From: a virus
Virus record (IMG/VR): IMGVR_UViG_3300023242_000110
Span: 1 to 29,285 of that record
DNA: 29,285 bases
Strand: one strand, 5' to 3'
Shown: piece by piece, positions 19,256-27,683 of the stretch
How positions within the stretch are numbered: the stretch's first letter is position 1
Layout: each line of letters begins with the position of its first letter
Made by a program: the position numbers and the translations under genes
The notes under the pieces: model-generated
Told to the model about the DNA's origin: nothing
The model's database searches: none
Seen by the model: the letters and a program-made list of their open reading frames with translations, nothing else

Positions 19256-20194
19256 ATGCCAGAAGAAGAGAAAAAAACTGTCGATTTAGATACATCCGGC
19301 CCAGAGGTCGATGTATCGATTGAAGAGACAAAAGAGGAAGCAGTAATTGAAACTGCACCCGAAAAAGAAACAGGAGCCACGGAACAAGAAACAGTAGTAG
19401 AAGAAAAAACGGATACAGGAACACAAGACGAAGCATTAGAAGATTACGGTAAAGGCGTTCAAGCTCGTATTGCGAAATTAACTCGTAAGATGAGAGAGGC
19501 GGAGCGAAGAGAAGCTTCTGCTCTTGAATATGCTAAAGCTGTAGAAACAAAAAGACAACTTGATAATGAGCGATTTAAAAAAGTAGATTTAGATTATACT
19601 AAAAAGTTTGAAAATAATCTAAAAACTGGAATGGAGTCTGCGCAAAAAGAACTTGCAATGGCTATTGAAGCCGGTGACGCTGTTGCTCAAGTTGAAGCTA
19701 ATAAAAAAGTTGCTACTCTTGCATTTGAAAACGCAAGAATGGAACAACAAAAACAGAACGTTGAACAGGAAGTTCCTGTTGAATTATCTGACGGCGGTAG
19801 ATTACCAAGACAGACACCGAGATCATTACCCGAAGCTGATCCTGAAGCTGAAGATTGGGCTAGTAGAAATACATGGTTTGGAAAAGATAGAGCCATGACT
19901 TTTACTGCGTTCGAAATTCATAAGGATTTAGTGGATAAAGAAGGCTTTGATCCTAAAGGTGAAGAATATTATGTAGAAATAGACAAGAGAATTAGAGTTG
20001 ACTTTCCTCATAAATTTGGTAAGACTGATACAACTACGTCTAAACCCGTTCAGTCGGTGGCTTCTGCGAATAGAAGTGTAAAACAAGGACGCAAAACTGT
20101 GAGACTCACATCATCACAGGTAGCAATAGCTAAAAAATTAGGTGTGCCACTAGAAGAGTATGCAAAACAATTAAAACTCACGGAAGGAGCATAA
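19256..20194 (+). CDS. Scaffolding protein
   Basis: 312 aa. Scaffolds guide capsid assembly and are lost before packaging. The first 65 residues are highly acidic (Glu/Thr), followed by a long charged helix (about 65-170) with coiled-coil pattern, then a Pro/Gly linker and a basic C-terminus (VKQGRKTVRLTSSQVAIAK) that could contact capsid. Length and position just before the capsid genes fit podovirus-type scaffolds. AAAGGAG precedes the ATG. No protease motif is seen. Confidence in role rests on composition and synteny. Confidence 0.8.
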   Translation: MPEEEKKTVDLDTSGPEVDVSIEETKEEAVIETAPEKETGATEQETVVEEKTDTGTQDEALEDYGKGVQARIAKLTRKMREAERREASALEYAKAVETKRQLDNERFKKVDLDYTKKFENNLKTGMESAQKELAMAIEAGDAVAQVEANKKVATLAFENARMEQQKQNVEQEVPVELSDGGRLPRQTPRSLPEADPEAEDWASRNTWFGKDRAMTFTAFEIHKDLVDKEGFDPKGEEYYVEIDKRIRVDFPHKFGKTDTTTSKPVQSVASANRSVKQGRKTVRLTSSQVAIAKKLGVPLEEYAKQLKLTEGA

Positions 20195-20198
20195 GCAT

Positions 20199-20660
20199 AT
20201 GAAAAAAGAAGAAGAACAAAAAAAACCTTTACGTGCGGCTAATATTCGGTCAAAGACTGAAAGACCAAAAGAGTATAAGCCCCCATCATCTTTAGATGCA
20301 CCACCAGCGCCTGACGGATTTAGGCACAGATGGATAAGAGCAGAGTCAATGGGTTTCAATGATACCAAAAGTATTCACGGTAGATTGAGATCTGGTTATG
20401 AGTTAGTGAGAGCTGACGAATATGATTCTGAATCCTACCCTGTTGTCATGGACGGAAAATACGCTGGAGTCATTGGAGTAGGTGGCCTTCTCCTGGCAAG
20501 GATACCGGAAGAACTCGCACAAAGCCGTGTTGCCTATCAGCAAAGACAAACTGAAGGACAAAACGAAGCTTTAGAAAACGACTTACTGAAGGATCAGGAT
20601 AAAAGAATGCCCATGAAGTATGAGCATTCTAGCAAAAACTTCGGTGGTACAAAGAAATAA
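20199..20660 (+). CDS. Capsid-assembly-associated hypothetical protein (153 aa)
   Basis: GGAGCATAAGCAT leader before the ATG, only five bases after the scaffold stop. Lys/Pro-rich N-terminus, then a compact domain FRHRWIRAESMGFNDTKSIH, RLRSGYELVRADEYDSESYP and VIGVGGLLLARIPEE, then a charged tail with Gln-rich helix. The pattern recurs in phages next to scaffold and capsid genes, perhaps a head-completion or accessory head protein. No enzymatic motif. Confidence 0.75.
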   Translation: MKKEEEQKKPLRAANIRSKTERPKEYKPPSSLDAPPAPDGFRHRWIRAESMGFNDTKSIHGRLRSGYELVRADEYDSESYPVVMDGKYAGVIGVGGLLLARIPEELAQSRVAYQQRQTEGQNEALENDLLKDQDKRMPMKYEHSSKNFGGTKK

Positions 20661-20689
20661 TATTTCTTTCTCCAACGATAACATTAACC

Positions 20690-20718
20690 GTGACTGGAGG
20701 TCCGCAAGGACAGGTCAC
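20690..20718 (+). other. Hairpin before the decoration-like gene
   Basis: GTGAC (20690-20694) and GTCAC (20714-20718) enclose GTCC-GCAA-GGAC (20700-20711), a GNRA tetraloop stem. It lies between the assembly-associated gene and the gene at 20736 and has no T-run. It may be an RNA-processing or stabilising element raising expression of the head genes. Confidence 0.55.
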
Positions 20719-20735
20719 ATAAGGAGAAAATAACT

Positions 20736-21323
20736 ATGGCAAATAGAAACACCGTAGGATTTGGTCTTATAGCTCAAGGCACTGTTGGTTCAACTGACGC
20801 TGCTGGCGGTCAAGGCAAATACTACATAGATGCTGGTTATGCTGTTGATTTATTCCAAGGTTCTGTAGTACAGAGCAAAGTTGGATATATTAAAACTGCA
20901 CAAGCGGCTATAACAGATAGCTCTATAGGAATTTTGAATGGCATTTTTTATAATGCATCAACGACTCAAAAACCTACATGGGCGAACTGGTACAATCAGC
21001 CGATTACACCGGCTAATAGTGAAGACGTTACGGCTTTCGTAATTGACAACCCTCTACAACTGTTTACAGTTTGTTTAGACACGGCAGCAGCACAAGCAGA
21101 ATATGGTAAAACATACGGTATGACTGTAACTGCAGCAGGATCAGAAACTTCTGGTCAGTCAAGCTCGAAGCTATTACTAGCGGGAGTATCGGACACAGCA
21201 AATCAATGGCGTTTACTAAGATCGGCAGAAGATCCTGAAAATAATGAAAATGCGGCGAATAGAACCGTTGTCGTTTGTCAGAATCTTAACCAGTACTTAG
21301 ATAACTCTGTAACATGGCAATAA
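20736..21323 (+). CDS. Head decoration-like protein (195 aa)
   Basis: AAGGAGAAAATAACT leader before the ATG. Ala/Gly/Thr-rich, no Lys-rich repeats: MANRNTVGFGLIAQGTVGST, KYYIDAGYAVDLFQGSVVQS, then a beta-rich body. Placed directly before the capsid gene and after the hairpin, matching decoration or capsid-stabilising proteins. Not assigned to a named family. A minor structural role is the alternative. Confidence 0.75.
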   Translation: MANRNTVGFGLIAQGTVGSTDAAGGQGKYYIDAGYAVDLFQGSVVQSKVGYIKTAQAAITDSSIGILNGIFYNASTTQKPTWANWYNQPITPANSEDVTAFVIDNPLQLFTVCLDTAAAQAEYGKTYGMTVTAAGSETSGQSSSKLLLAGVSDTANQWRLLRSAEDPENNENAANRTVVVCQNLNQYLDNSVTWQ

Positions 21324-21338
21324 TAGGAGCATAATAAC

Positions 21339-22259
21339 ATGGCAATATCACGAGCACAGCTAGTTAAAGAACTAGAACCAGGTTTGAATGCACTATTCGG
21401 CCTGGAATACAAAAAGTATGAAAATCAGCACGCTGAAATTTATACGACGGAATCATCAGACAGAGCTTTCGAAGAGGAAGTAATGTTATCTGGTTTCGCT
21501 AACGCAGATGTAAAAGCAGAAGGTCAAGGCGTATCATACGATGATGCACAAGAGACTTACACTGCAAGATACACTATGGAAACGATCGCGCTAGCTTTCG
21601 CTATCACAGAAGAAGCAATAGAGGACAACCTTTATGACAGACTTTCTTCTAGATACACAAAAGCACTAGCAAGATCTATGTCTAACGCAAAAGAAGTTAA
21701 AGGCGCTAACCCTTTAAATAATGGTCTACCAGCAATAACTGGTACATCAACATTTAAATCAGGTGATGGCAAAAACTTGTTTAGTACTTCTCACCCAACT
21801 ATCGCGGGTACAGTATCAAACACTTTAGCAACTCAAGCGGACTTAAACGAAACTTCATTAGAACAAGCATTGATTGATATTGCTGCTATGACTGATGAAA
21901 GAGGTTTGAGAATAGCTGCAAAAGGAGTTAAAATGATAATTCCTTCTGCAAATCAGTTCAATGCTGAAAGACTTATGAAGTCTCAAGGCAGAACTCAAAC
22001 AGCTGATAATGACATCAATGCAATCAACTCAATGGGTATGATTCCTCAAGGTTACAGAGTGAACAACTTCCTAACTGACGCTGATTCTTGGTACATTACA
22101 ACAGACGTTCCAAATGGTATGAAGATGTTCTCAAGAACTCCATTGACTACTTCAATGGAAGGAGACTTCGATACAGGCAATGTTAGATACAAAGCTAGAG
22201 AAAGATACGCTTTTGGCGTTTCTGACTTTAGAGGTATCTACGGTTGTGAAGGTGCGTAA
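21339..22259 (+). CDS. Major capsid protein
   Basis: 306 aa. Forms the icosahedral shell; HK97-fold expected. The N-terminal arm (MAISRAQLVKELEPGLNALF, then EYKKYENQHAEIYTTESSD) is followed by YTMETIALAFAITEEAIEDN, the P-domain-like helix, then DGKNLFSTSHPTIAG, ERGLRIAAKGVKMIIPSANQ and a terminal KARERYAFGVSDFRGIYG. Codons are better optimised and less Lys-rich than neighbours, as usual for an abundant protein. GGAGCATAATAAC precedes the ATG. It is followed by a clear terminator at 22273-22301, which would set its level relative to downstream tail genes. Homology is by recalled pattern and synteny. Confidence 0.9.
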   Translation: MAISRAQLVKELEPGLNALFGLEYKKYENQHAEIYTTESSDRAFEEEVMLSGFANADVKAEGQGVSYDDAQETYTARYTMETIALAFAITEEAIEDNLYDRLSSRYTKALARSMSNAKEVKGANPLNNGLPAITGTSTFKSGDGKNLFSTSHPTIAGTVSNTLATQADLNETSLEQALIDIAAMTDERGLRIAAKGVKMIIPSANQFNAERLMKSQGRTQTADNDINAINSMGMIPQGYRVNNFLTDADSWYITTDVPNGMKMFSRTPLTTSMEGDFDTGNVRYKARERYAFGVSDFRGIYGCEGA

Positions 22260-22272
22260 GCAATAATCATTT

Positions 22273-22301
22273 TGTGGCCGGACATGTTTCGGCCACATTT
22301 T
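22273..22301 (+). terminator. Intrinsic terminator after the capsid gene
   Basis: TGTGGCCG (22273-22280), loop GACATGTTT, CGGCCACA (22290-22297), then TTTT. An 8-bp GC-rich stem with a T-run, 14 bases after the capsid stop. Partial termination would lower tail-gene expression. Confidence 0.7.
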
Positions 22302-22320
22302 AATAGTAGAAAGAAAAATT

Positions 22321-22581
22321 ATGAAAAAAACTCTAATCAATATATGGGCCTACAACTACCATGCTAAATTTAGTATTGAACATGTTGATGATTCAGTTGA
22401 AAATATTGAAAAAGTTATACTTGACAAACTAGGAGAAAAGAGTATAGTTTGGGAACATCTCGGAGATAGTTATCATCCGGGATTAAATAGAATAACTTAT
22501 GAAGAGGTTATTAATGATACGAGACCTATACAAACAAAAAAGGTACTTGGAGTTGAAGTGGCAACAGGAGCATCTGGATAA
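22321..22581 (+). CDS. Small hypothetical protein (86 aa)
   Basis: AGTAGAAAGAAAAATT before the ATG gives a weak ribosome site. MKKTLINIWAYNYHAKFSIE, then IEKVILDKLGEKSIVWEHLG and a C-terminal RPIQTKKVLGVEVATGASG. A small alpha/beta protein, no family recognised. The last 80 bases overlap the next frame. Confidence 0.65.
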   Translation: MKKTLINIWAYNYHAKFSIEHVDDSVENIEKVILDKLGEKSIVWEHLGDSYHPGLNRITYEEVINDTRPIQTKKVLGVEVATGASG

Positions 22582-22723
22582 TAACAGATATACTCTTGAA
22601 ATGGTTAGGATTGATGACACGATTAAAAAGGTCATTACTGACATAAAGCTTGAAGAAGCTAGAATTGCTCACTTACAAAACAGCGTAGAAGGCGCTGCTC
22701 CACAAGTTTCTGTAGCTACTTAA
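22499..22723 (+). CDS. Small coiled-coil protein (74 aa), start uncertain
   Basis: From KWQQEHLDNNRYTLEMVRID to KLEEARIAHLQNSVEGAA the protein has a convincing coiled-coil/helix pattern, so a real product is likely. The ATG at 22499 (or 22514, six residues on) overlaps the previous gene by about 80 bases and lacks a good ribosome site; 22601 is a shorter option. Possibly a tail assembly or adaptor helix protein. Dual coding in 22499-22581 is possible. Confidence 0.55.
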   Translation: MKRLLMIRDLYKQKRYLELKWQQEHLDNNRYTLEMVRIDDTIKKVITDIKLEEARIAHLQNSVEGAAPQVSVAT

Positions 22724-22809
22724 GTCACCAAAGCTACATTGCGTAAATCGCATTTTTACCGTAGGATCTCTTGCACTCTATTCAAATCTAGTGTACTACT
22801 TACTTACTA

Positions 22810-22815
22810 TATAAT
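22810..22815 (+). promoter_or_regulatory. Possible -10 element in the 22724-22889 gap
   Basis: An exact TATAAT lies about 75 bases before the gene at 22890, in a 166-bp gap, but I see no recognisable -35 at 16-18 bp. Offered only as a candidate for a separate tail-gene promoter. Confidence 0.25.
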
Positions 22816-22889
22816 AAATTAATTGAATGCTGACCTAATATAGTGGACGGCCTAGAGACAGTATTCATAATAACTAGGAGAATATAAAC

Positions 22890-23408
22890 ATGGCAACAAC
22901 TACATTTTCGGGACCAGTAAGATCATTAAATGGTTTTATTAATTTCGGACCAACAGCAGCAGTTAGTTTAACTGCTGATACAACTTTAACAATGAATAAT
23001 CATGCAGGTAGAATCTTACTTTGTAATGACGCGGACGGTAAATTTACTTTACCTAGCATTACAACTGGTAGTGCAGGTTCAACGGCTGGATCTAATGATC
23101 CAAATGTAGCATCTAATCTTGGAGCTACTTATACGTTTATTGTTCAAACTGCAGCAACAGACATGGATATTTTAACAGACGGAACTGATAAATTTATTGG
23201 TTTTGCAAAAAGTCTAGTATCTACTGCAGCAACCGGCGCAGCTTGGTTCCCAGGAACATCTAATGATGTAATGACTTTTAATGGTACTACTTCAGGTGGA
23301 ATTGTTGGAACTATGATTAAAGTCACAGCGGTAGCTAGTGCTCAATATTTTGTGGAAGCATACATAAAATCATCTGGCACACAAGTAACTCCGTTTGCGG
23401 ACGCATAA
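22890..23408 (+). CDS. Virion protein of unknown type (172 aa)
   Basis: ACTAGGAGAATATAAAC leader. Ala/Thr/Gly-rich: MATTTFSGPVRSLNGFINFG, then DTTLTMNNHAGRILLCNDAD, and a repeated beta pattern to PFADA. Likely a beta-sandwich structural protein such as a decoration or fibre-base protein. No family recognised. A stem-loop follows it (23421-23438). Confidence 0.7.
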   Translation: MATTTFSGPVRSLNGFINFGPTAAVSLTADTTLTMNNHAGRILLCNDADGKFTLPSITTGSAGSTAGSNDPNVASNLGATYTFIVQTAATDMDILTDGTDKFIGFAKSLVSTAATGAAWFPGTSNDVMTFNGTTSGGIVGTMIKVTAVASAQYFVEAYIKSSGTQVTPFADA

Positions 23409-23420
23409 TAAATAATTAAT

Positions 23421-23438
23421 GGAGCCCTTCGGGGCTCC
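23421..23438 (+). terminator. UUCG-loop hairpin
   Basis: GGAGCCC (23421-23427), loop TTCG, GGGCTCC (23432-23438). A very stable tetraloop stem with no good T-run (TACAAAATTTT). Works as a terminator or as a 3' mRNA stabiliser for the preceding gene. Confidence 0.6.
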
Positions 23439-23464
23439 TACAAAATTTTAAGGAGAATAAAATT

Positions 23465-23794
23465 ATGGCAATAACATCAAAAGTAAGACAATCAGTTGTG
23501 TTAGCAGCAGACGGACAAGTGCAAGCACTCGTAGCCGGTTCAGCAGCCAATATTACTAAAGCAAATATTATGACTATATATGGTCAAGCTTCTGCAGCAG
23601 ACGCTGAAATTAAACTTTATAATGAAATTGGAGATTCAAAAACAGCTTCTGCATTAATTTTTCATGGTAAGTTTGGAGCAAACGCTAATGAATTTATGGA
23701 ATTTAATTTACCAGGAGCAGGTATTTATGCTGACACTGGAATATATGCAGATGTAACTAACTGTGATTTCTTTTATATAGTAGGAACATTTTAA
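23465..23794 (+). CDS. Small virion-associated protein (109 aa)
   Basis: TAAGGAGAATAAAATT leader before the ATG. MAITSKVRQSVVLAADGQVQ, AGSAANITKANIMTIYGQAS and EFNLPGAGIYADTGIYADVT; beta-rich, Ala-rich, no Cys cluster. The neighbour at 22890 has the same style, so both may be surface or connector proteins. No named family. Confidence 0.65.
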   Translation: MAITSKVRQSVVLAADGQVQALVAGSAANITKANIMTIYGQASAADAEIKLYNEIGDSKTASALIFHGKFGANANEFMEFNLPGAGIYADTGIYADVTNCDFFYIVGTF

Positions 23795-23805
23795 AGGAGT
23801 ATTAA

Positions 23806-24612
23806 ATGTCTAATACAACTTCAGGTTCTTATCAATTTGATCAGGACTTTTCAATCGATGAGATTATACAAGATGCTTACGAGCGTATTGGTTTAGTTGG
23901 AACTGCTGGACATCAACTTAAAACAGCTAGAAGATCTTTAAATATATTATTTCAAGAATGGGGTAATAGAGGTGCACATTTTTGGGAAGTTGGGAATACT
24001 AATATTAATTTAATAGTAGGTTCTTCAACTGATGTAAATGCAACAGACGAAGGTGCAGGTACTTATACTTTTTATAGAAACTCAGTTGATAGTGCTGCAG
24101 CAGCAGCAGCTTCACCTCAAGCAACAACTGTGCCAACAACAAATGTTTATGGTATCACAGATATTTTAAATGTTAACTATAGACAAAATTATAATACAAC
24201 AAGTCAATCAGATACAGGTTTAACTAAAGTTGCAAGAGACGCTTATGCTGCAACAGCAAATAAAGCATCCCTTGGAACTCCTTCACAATTCTGGATTCAA
24301 AGATTTATTGATAAAGTTACAGTAACTATTTATCCTTTACCTAATTCAACTGCAGCTAGTAATTATTTAAATATTTATTATGTAAAAAGAATTCAAGATG
24401 TTGGAGCTTATAGTAACGCAACAGATACGCCTTACAGGTTTGTTCCCTGTATGATTTCAGGATTAGCTTATTATTTATCTATGAAATTTGCACCACAAAG
24501 AACACAAGAAATGAAATTGTTATATGAGGATGAATTTGCTAGAGCTTTATCAGAAGATGGTTCACCGGCTAGCACATTTATTACTCCTAAAGCATATTAC
24601 CCTGGAGTTTAA
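23806..24612 (+). CDS. Head-tail adaptor / tubular A-like protein (268 aa)
   Basis: SIDEIIQDAYERIGLVGTAG, KTARRSLNILFQEWGNRGAH and a C-terminal YRFVPCMISGLAYYLSMKFA with DEFARALSEDGSPAS resemble P22 gp4 / T7 tail-tubular-A-like adaptors joining portal to tail. The helical N-terminus, a beta middle and a helical C-terminus fit. GGAG site upstream. Its partner at 25421 has a similar layout, so two stacked rings are possible. Confidence 0.7.
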   Translation: MSNTTSGSYQFDQDFSIDEIIQDAYERIGLVGTAGHQLKTARRSLNILFQEWGNRGAHFWEVGNTNINLIVGSSTDVNATDEGAGTYTFYRNSVDSAAAAAASPQATTVPTTNVYGITDILNVNYRQNYNTTSQSDTGLTKVARDAYAATANKASLGTPSQFWIQRFIDKVTVTIYPLPNSTAASNYLNIYYVKRIQDVGAYSNATDTPYRFVPCMISGLAYYLSMKFAPQRTQEMKLLYEDEFARALSEDGSPASTFITPKAYYPGV

Positions 24613-24614
24613 TT

Positions 24615-25418
24615 ATGGCTAGATTTGCAAAAGGAAGTAGAGCACTCTCTATCTCAGATAGATCAGGGGCCGCGTTTCCTTATAAAGAAATGGTTAAAGA
24701 ATGGACAGGAGCCTGGGTTCACACATCTGAATTTGAAGCTAAACAACCCCAATTAGAACCTCATCCAGTAGGAGCAGATCCACAAGCTTTATTACACGCA
24801 AGACCTGCAAGAACAGAATTTGCAGTACAAGATATTTTACCAGAAAATCCTTTTACAACTACCGCTGCATCAACAACTTTAAGTGTATCTTTTCCAAACA
24901 ATGGTTTAAACGCAGGAACTTCTTATGTAAGATTTCAAGCTGTTAAACAAAATGTTGGAGGCGTTGTGGTATCTACATTTGAATTAGCTACAGCTTTAAA
25001 TGAAACACTTACTGCTTCGGATACAACAATTACTTTAACTGATGCATCAGAATTTCCAACATCAGGATACATTGTAATTGAAAAAGTAAATAGTACATCT
25101 GGAGCTTATGAAAATGAAACTATTCAATACACAGGAAAATCAACTAATGATTTAACAGGATGCACTAGAGGAACGGCAGCACCTTATAGAGGAGCTACTC
25201 CTCCAGCTACAACTGCAGGAACACACACTAGTGGAGCAAAAGTATATGGATCTTATTTAGCAACAGCTATAGCAACAACAGTAGTTGTGGGTCCTAAAGC
25301 ATCACAAACAGAAACGTTATATAATTCATTAACTGTGCCTTTAGTATCTAATGCAACTACAGCAGTAACAGGAGGCGGTTTTCAGTGTACAATTGGACCC
25401 GTTAATGATAGAGGTTAA
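24615..25418 (+). CDS. Tail or hub protein with beta repeats (267 aa)
   Basis: N-terminal MARFAKGSRALSISDRSGAA is followed by a likely structured region (YKEMVKEWTGAWV), then Thr/Ala-rich strands including ETLTASDTTITLTDASEFP and a GYIVIEKVNS-like hairpin. Possibly Ig-like or beta-helical tail component. Lies three bases after the previous stop. No named family; placed between two adaptor-type genes. Confidence 0.65.
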   Translation: MARFAKGSRALSISDRSGAAFPYKEMVKEWTGAWVHTSEFEAKQPQLEPHPVGADPQALLHARPARTEFAVQDILPENPFTTTAASTTLSVSFPNNGLNAGTSYVRFQAVKQNVGGVVVSTFELATALNETLTASDTTITLTDASEFPTSGYIVIEKVNSTSGAYENETIQYTGKSTNDLTGCTRGTAAPYRGATPPATTAGTHTSGAKVYGSYLATAIATTVVVGPKASQTETLYNSLTVPLVSNATTAVTGGGFQCTIGPVNDRG

Positions 25419-25420
25419 CT

Positions 25421-26167
25421 ATGGCAGGATTAACACATTATACATATAGTACTTTAGTAACAGCTATCAGAGATTATACTGAAGTTGATGCTAATGTATT
25501 TACAGAAACTATTGTTGATGGTTTTATTATGGCTGCTCAACACAGAATTAATTTAGACATTCCAATGGATGCAGATAGATTTGTTCAAGAAGGAACAATG
25601 GCAGCTGATGTAAATAGTATAAGAGTACCTGCAGGAGCTTTATTTGTAAGAGGTGTAGAAGTATTTAATGCCTCTAATACTACGGAACAAGGTACATGGT
25701 TAGAGAGACGTGATCAAACTTTTTTATCTGAATACGTTGGTAGATTAACAGGACCAGAAGGTTCTGCTACTGCACAGGATGTAACAGGAATCCCTAAATA
25801 TTACTCCATGTTTGGTGGAGCAACGGGATTAAATGATACCACTTCAGGATCTATTTATTTAGCCCCTACACCCGATGTTAATTACAATTTTAGAATATAT
25901 TATAACAAAATGCCCGTGGGCCTTGGTTCAGGAGCCGATGGTAATTCTACAACGTATATTAGTAATTACTTCCCTCAAGGGCTACTCTATGCTTGTTTAC
26001 TAGAAGCATTTGCCTTCTTAAAAGGACCAACAGACATGTTGACATTATATGAACAAAAGTATACTAATGAATTACAAAAGTTTGCAGCAATGCAGATTGG
26101 TAGAAGAAGAAGAGATGATTACTCAGATGGTACAATAAGAATTGCAATCGAGTCACCACCTCAATAA
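25421..26167 (+). CDS. Phage adaptor protein (248 aa)
   Basis: The N-terminal YSTLVTAIRDYTEVDANVFT and IVDGFIMAAQHRINLDIPMD match a phage head-tail adaptor domain (SU10-adaptor-like); the C-terminal helical part (LYACLLEAFAFLKGPTDMLT, YEQKYTNELQKFAAMQIGRR) is also typical. It probably forms a ring below the portal. Starts three bases after the previous stop. Similar in plan to 23806. Confidence 0.75.
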   Translation: MAGLTHYTYSTLVTAIRDYTEVDANVFTETIVDGFIMAAQHRINLDIPMDADRFVQEGTMAADVNSIRVPAGALFVRGVEVFNASNTTEQGTWLERRDQTFLSEYVGRLTGPEGSATAQDVTGIPKYYSMFGGATGLNDTTSGSIYLAPTPDVNYNFRIYYNKMPVGLGSGADGNSTTYISNYFPQGLLYACLLEAFAFLKGPTDMLTLYEQKYTNELQKFAAMQIGRRRRDDYSDGTIRIAIESPPQ

Positions 26168-26183
26168 CTAGGAGCAAAAAATT

Positions 26184-26624
26184 ATGGCAATAACATCGGC
26201 AATATGTAATTCATTCAAAGTAGAAATTTTAACAGGTACGCACAATTTTACTGCGTCAACGGGCGATACTTTTAATTTAGCTTTGTATACAGATAGTGCA
26301 ACTTTAAGTAAATCAACAACAGCTTACTCGGATACTAACGAAATTACAAATGCTTCAGGTTCAGCTTATTCTGCAAAAGGAAACGCACTTACAAGTGTGA
26401 CACCAGTTTTATCAACTGATACAGCGGTATGTGATTTTGCTAATTCTTCATGGAGTTCAGCTTCTTTTACAGCTAGAGGATGTTTAATTTTTAATGACAC
26501 AGCAGCTGGTGATCCAGCAGTTTGTGCAATAGATTTTGGTGGAAATAAAACTGTAACAAGTGGAACTTTCACAATTGAATTTCCAGCAGCTTCTGCAGGA
26601 ACAGCTATTATCGGTATAGCATAA
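26184..26624 (+). CDS. Virion protein candidate (146 aa)
   Basis: AACTAGGAGCAAAAAATT leader. MAITSAICNSFKVEILTGTH, FNLALYTDSATLSKSTTAYS, WSSASFTARGCLIFNDTAAG; a beta-sandwich-like, Thr/Ser-rich protein typical of tail or fibre-base components in marine phages. No named family. Confidence 0.7.
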   Translation: MAITSAICNSFKVEILTGTHNFTASTGDTFNLALYTDSATLSKSTTAYSDTNEITNASGSAYSAKGNALTSVTPVLSTDTAVCDFANSSWSSASFTARGCLIFNDTAAGDPAVCAIDFGGNKTVTSGTFTIEFPAASAGTAIIGIA

Positions 26625-26637
26625 GGAGTAGTTCCTT

Positions 26638-27627
26638 ATGGCTAATACTTGGGGACAATCCGGAACAACCTGGGGACAAAATCAATGGGGCGATCAAGCC
26701 GATGTTGATGTAATTCTTACAGCCCCTACACAATTATCAACAACACTCGGTACAGTTACACCCTTCAATGAATTAGGTTGGGGCTCTGATACATATGGAA
26801 CAGAAAACTGGGGCGAGTCAGGTCTTACAGTTTTAATTAGTGGAGTATCAGCAACTTCTGCTGTGGGTGCAATTGCGCCGGCAGATGTAATGGGACTGAC
26901 TGGACTTTCAGCAACGTCTTCAGTTGGAATAATTAATGTTGGACTAGGAATTCCATTAACAGGACTTTCAGCAACTTCTGCTGTTGGTGCAATTATTATT
27001 GGAGAAGGAATTCCATTAACAGGACTTTCAGCAACTTCTGCTGTGGGTGCAATTGCGCCGGCAGATGTAATGGGATTAACAGGACTTGCATTAACAACTG
27101 CTGTAGGATCTTTATCATTTGTATCGAGTCCAACATTTACTTTAACAGGTCAAGCTGCAACAACTGCAGTAGGTTCAATTATTGTTGGAGTGGGAATTCC
27201 ATTAACAGGACTTGCATTAACGACTGCAGTAGGTTCTCCAGTTGCTAGAGGAGATTATACAGAATCATTAACAGGACTTTCAGCATTAGGTGCTGTAGGG
27301 GGTGTAACTGTTACATCTAATCCAACAGTTCAACCTGCCGGACTATCCTTAACTTCTGCAGTGGGAACATTAGCACCAGCTGATGTAATGGGATTAACTG
27401 GACTATCTTTAACGTCAACAGTTGGATTAATTTCTCCTGCTGATGTAATAGGCTTGACTGGAGTATCTGCAACTGCTAATGTAGGAAATGTAGCACCTTT
27501 AGGATATGGAGATGTTACAGGAACACAAAGTGCTAGTTATAGTAACATATCAGCATCACAAAGTGCTAGTTATAGTAATGTAACTGCAGCACAAAGTGCT
27601 AGTTATACGGACGTTGATAGTGTATAA
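26638..27627 (+). CDS. Repeat-rich appendage protein (329 aa)
   Basis: The start has WGQSGTTWGQNQWGD and GWGSDTYGTENWGES, Trp-Gly motifs common in marine phage tail proteins. Then come about eleven degenerate units built on LTGLSATSAVG, spaced 20-30 residues, some preceded by GIPLTGL, others by PADVMGL. The end has three 11-residue units (QSASYSNISAS-like). Stacked repeats suggest a fibrous beta structure such as a tail appendage. No enzymatic motif. Repeat number may vary between related genomes by recombination. Confidence 0.8.
   Translation: MANTWGQSGTTWGQNQWGDQADVDVILTAPTQLSTTLGTVTPFNELGWGSDTYGTENWGESGLTVLISGVSATSAVGAIAPADVMGLTGLSATSSVGIINVGLGIPLTGLSATSAVGAIIIGEGIPLTGLSATSAVGAIAPADVMGLTGLALTTAVGSLSFVSSPTFTLTGQAATTAVGSIIVGVGIPLTGLALTTAVGSPVARGDYTESLTGLSALGAVGGVTVTSNPTVQPAGLSLTSAVGTLAPADVMGLTGLSLTSTVGLISPADVIGLTGVSATANVGNVAPLGYGDVTGTQSASYSNISASQSASYSNVTAAQSASYTDVDSV
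26843..27610 (+). repeat. DNA-level repeats inside the appendage gene
   Basis: GGAATTCCATTAACAGGACT-type blocks recur near 26948, 27008 and 27196; GCAATTGCGCCGGCAGATGT recurs near 26870 and 27050. A 33-base unit, coding the 11-aa repeat, occurs three times at about 27525-27610. Near-identity of some units points to recent duplication. Confidence 0.75.
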
Positions 27628-27683
27628 CGTCATTGACTTTATAAGTAATATAAATTAAAGATCTAATTAGGAGAACAAAATTA

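Noticed and set aside
27630-27683. Promoter TTGACT near 27635 before the tail fibre
   Set aside because: No -10 hexamer at 16-18 bp of acceptable quality; the gap looks like a plain ribosome leader.
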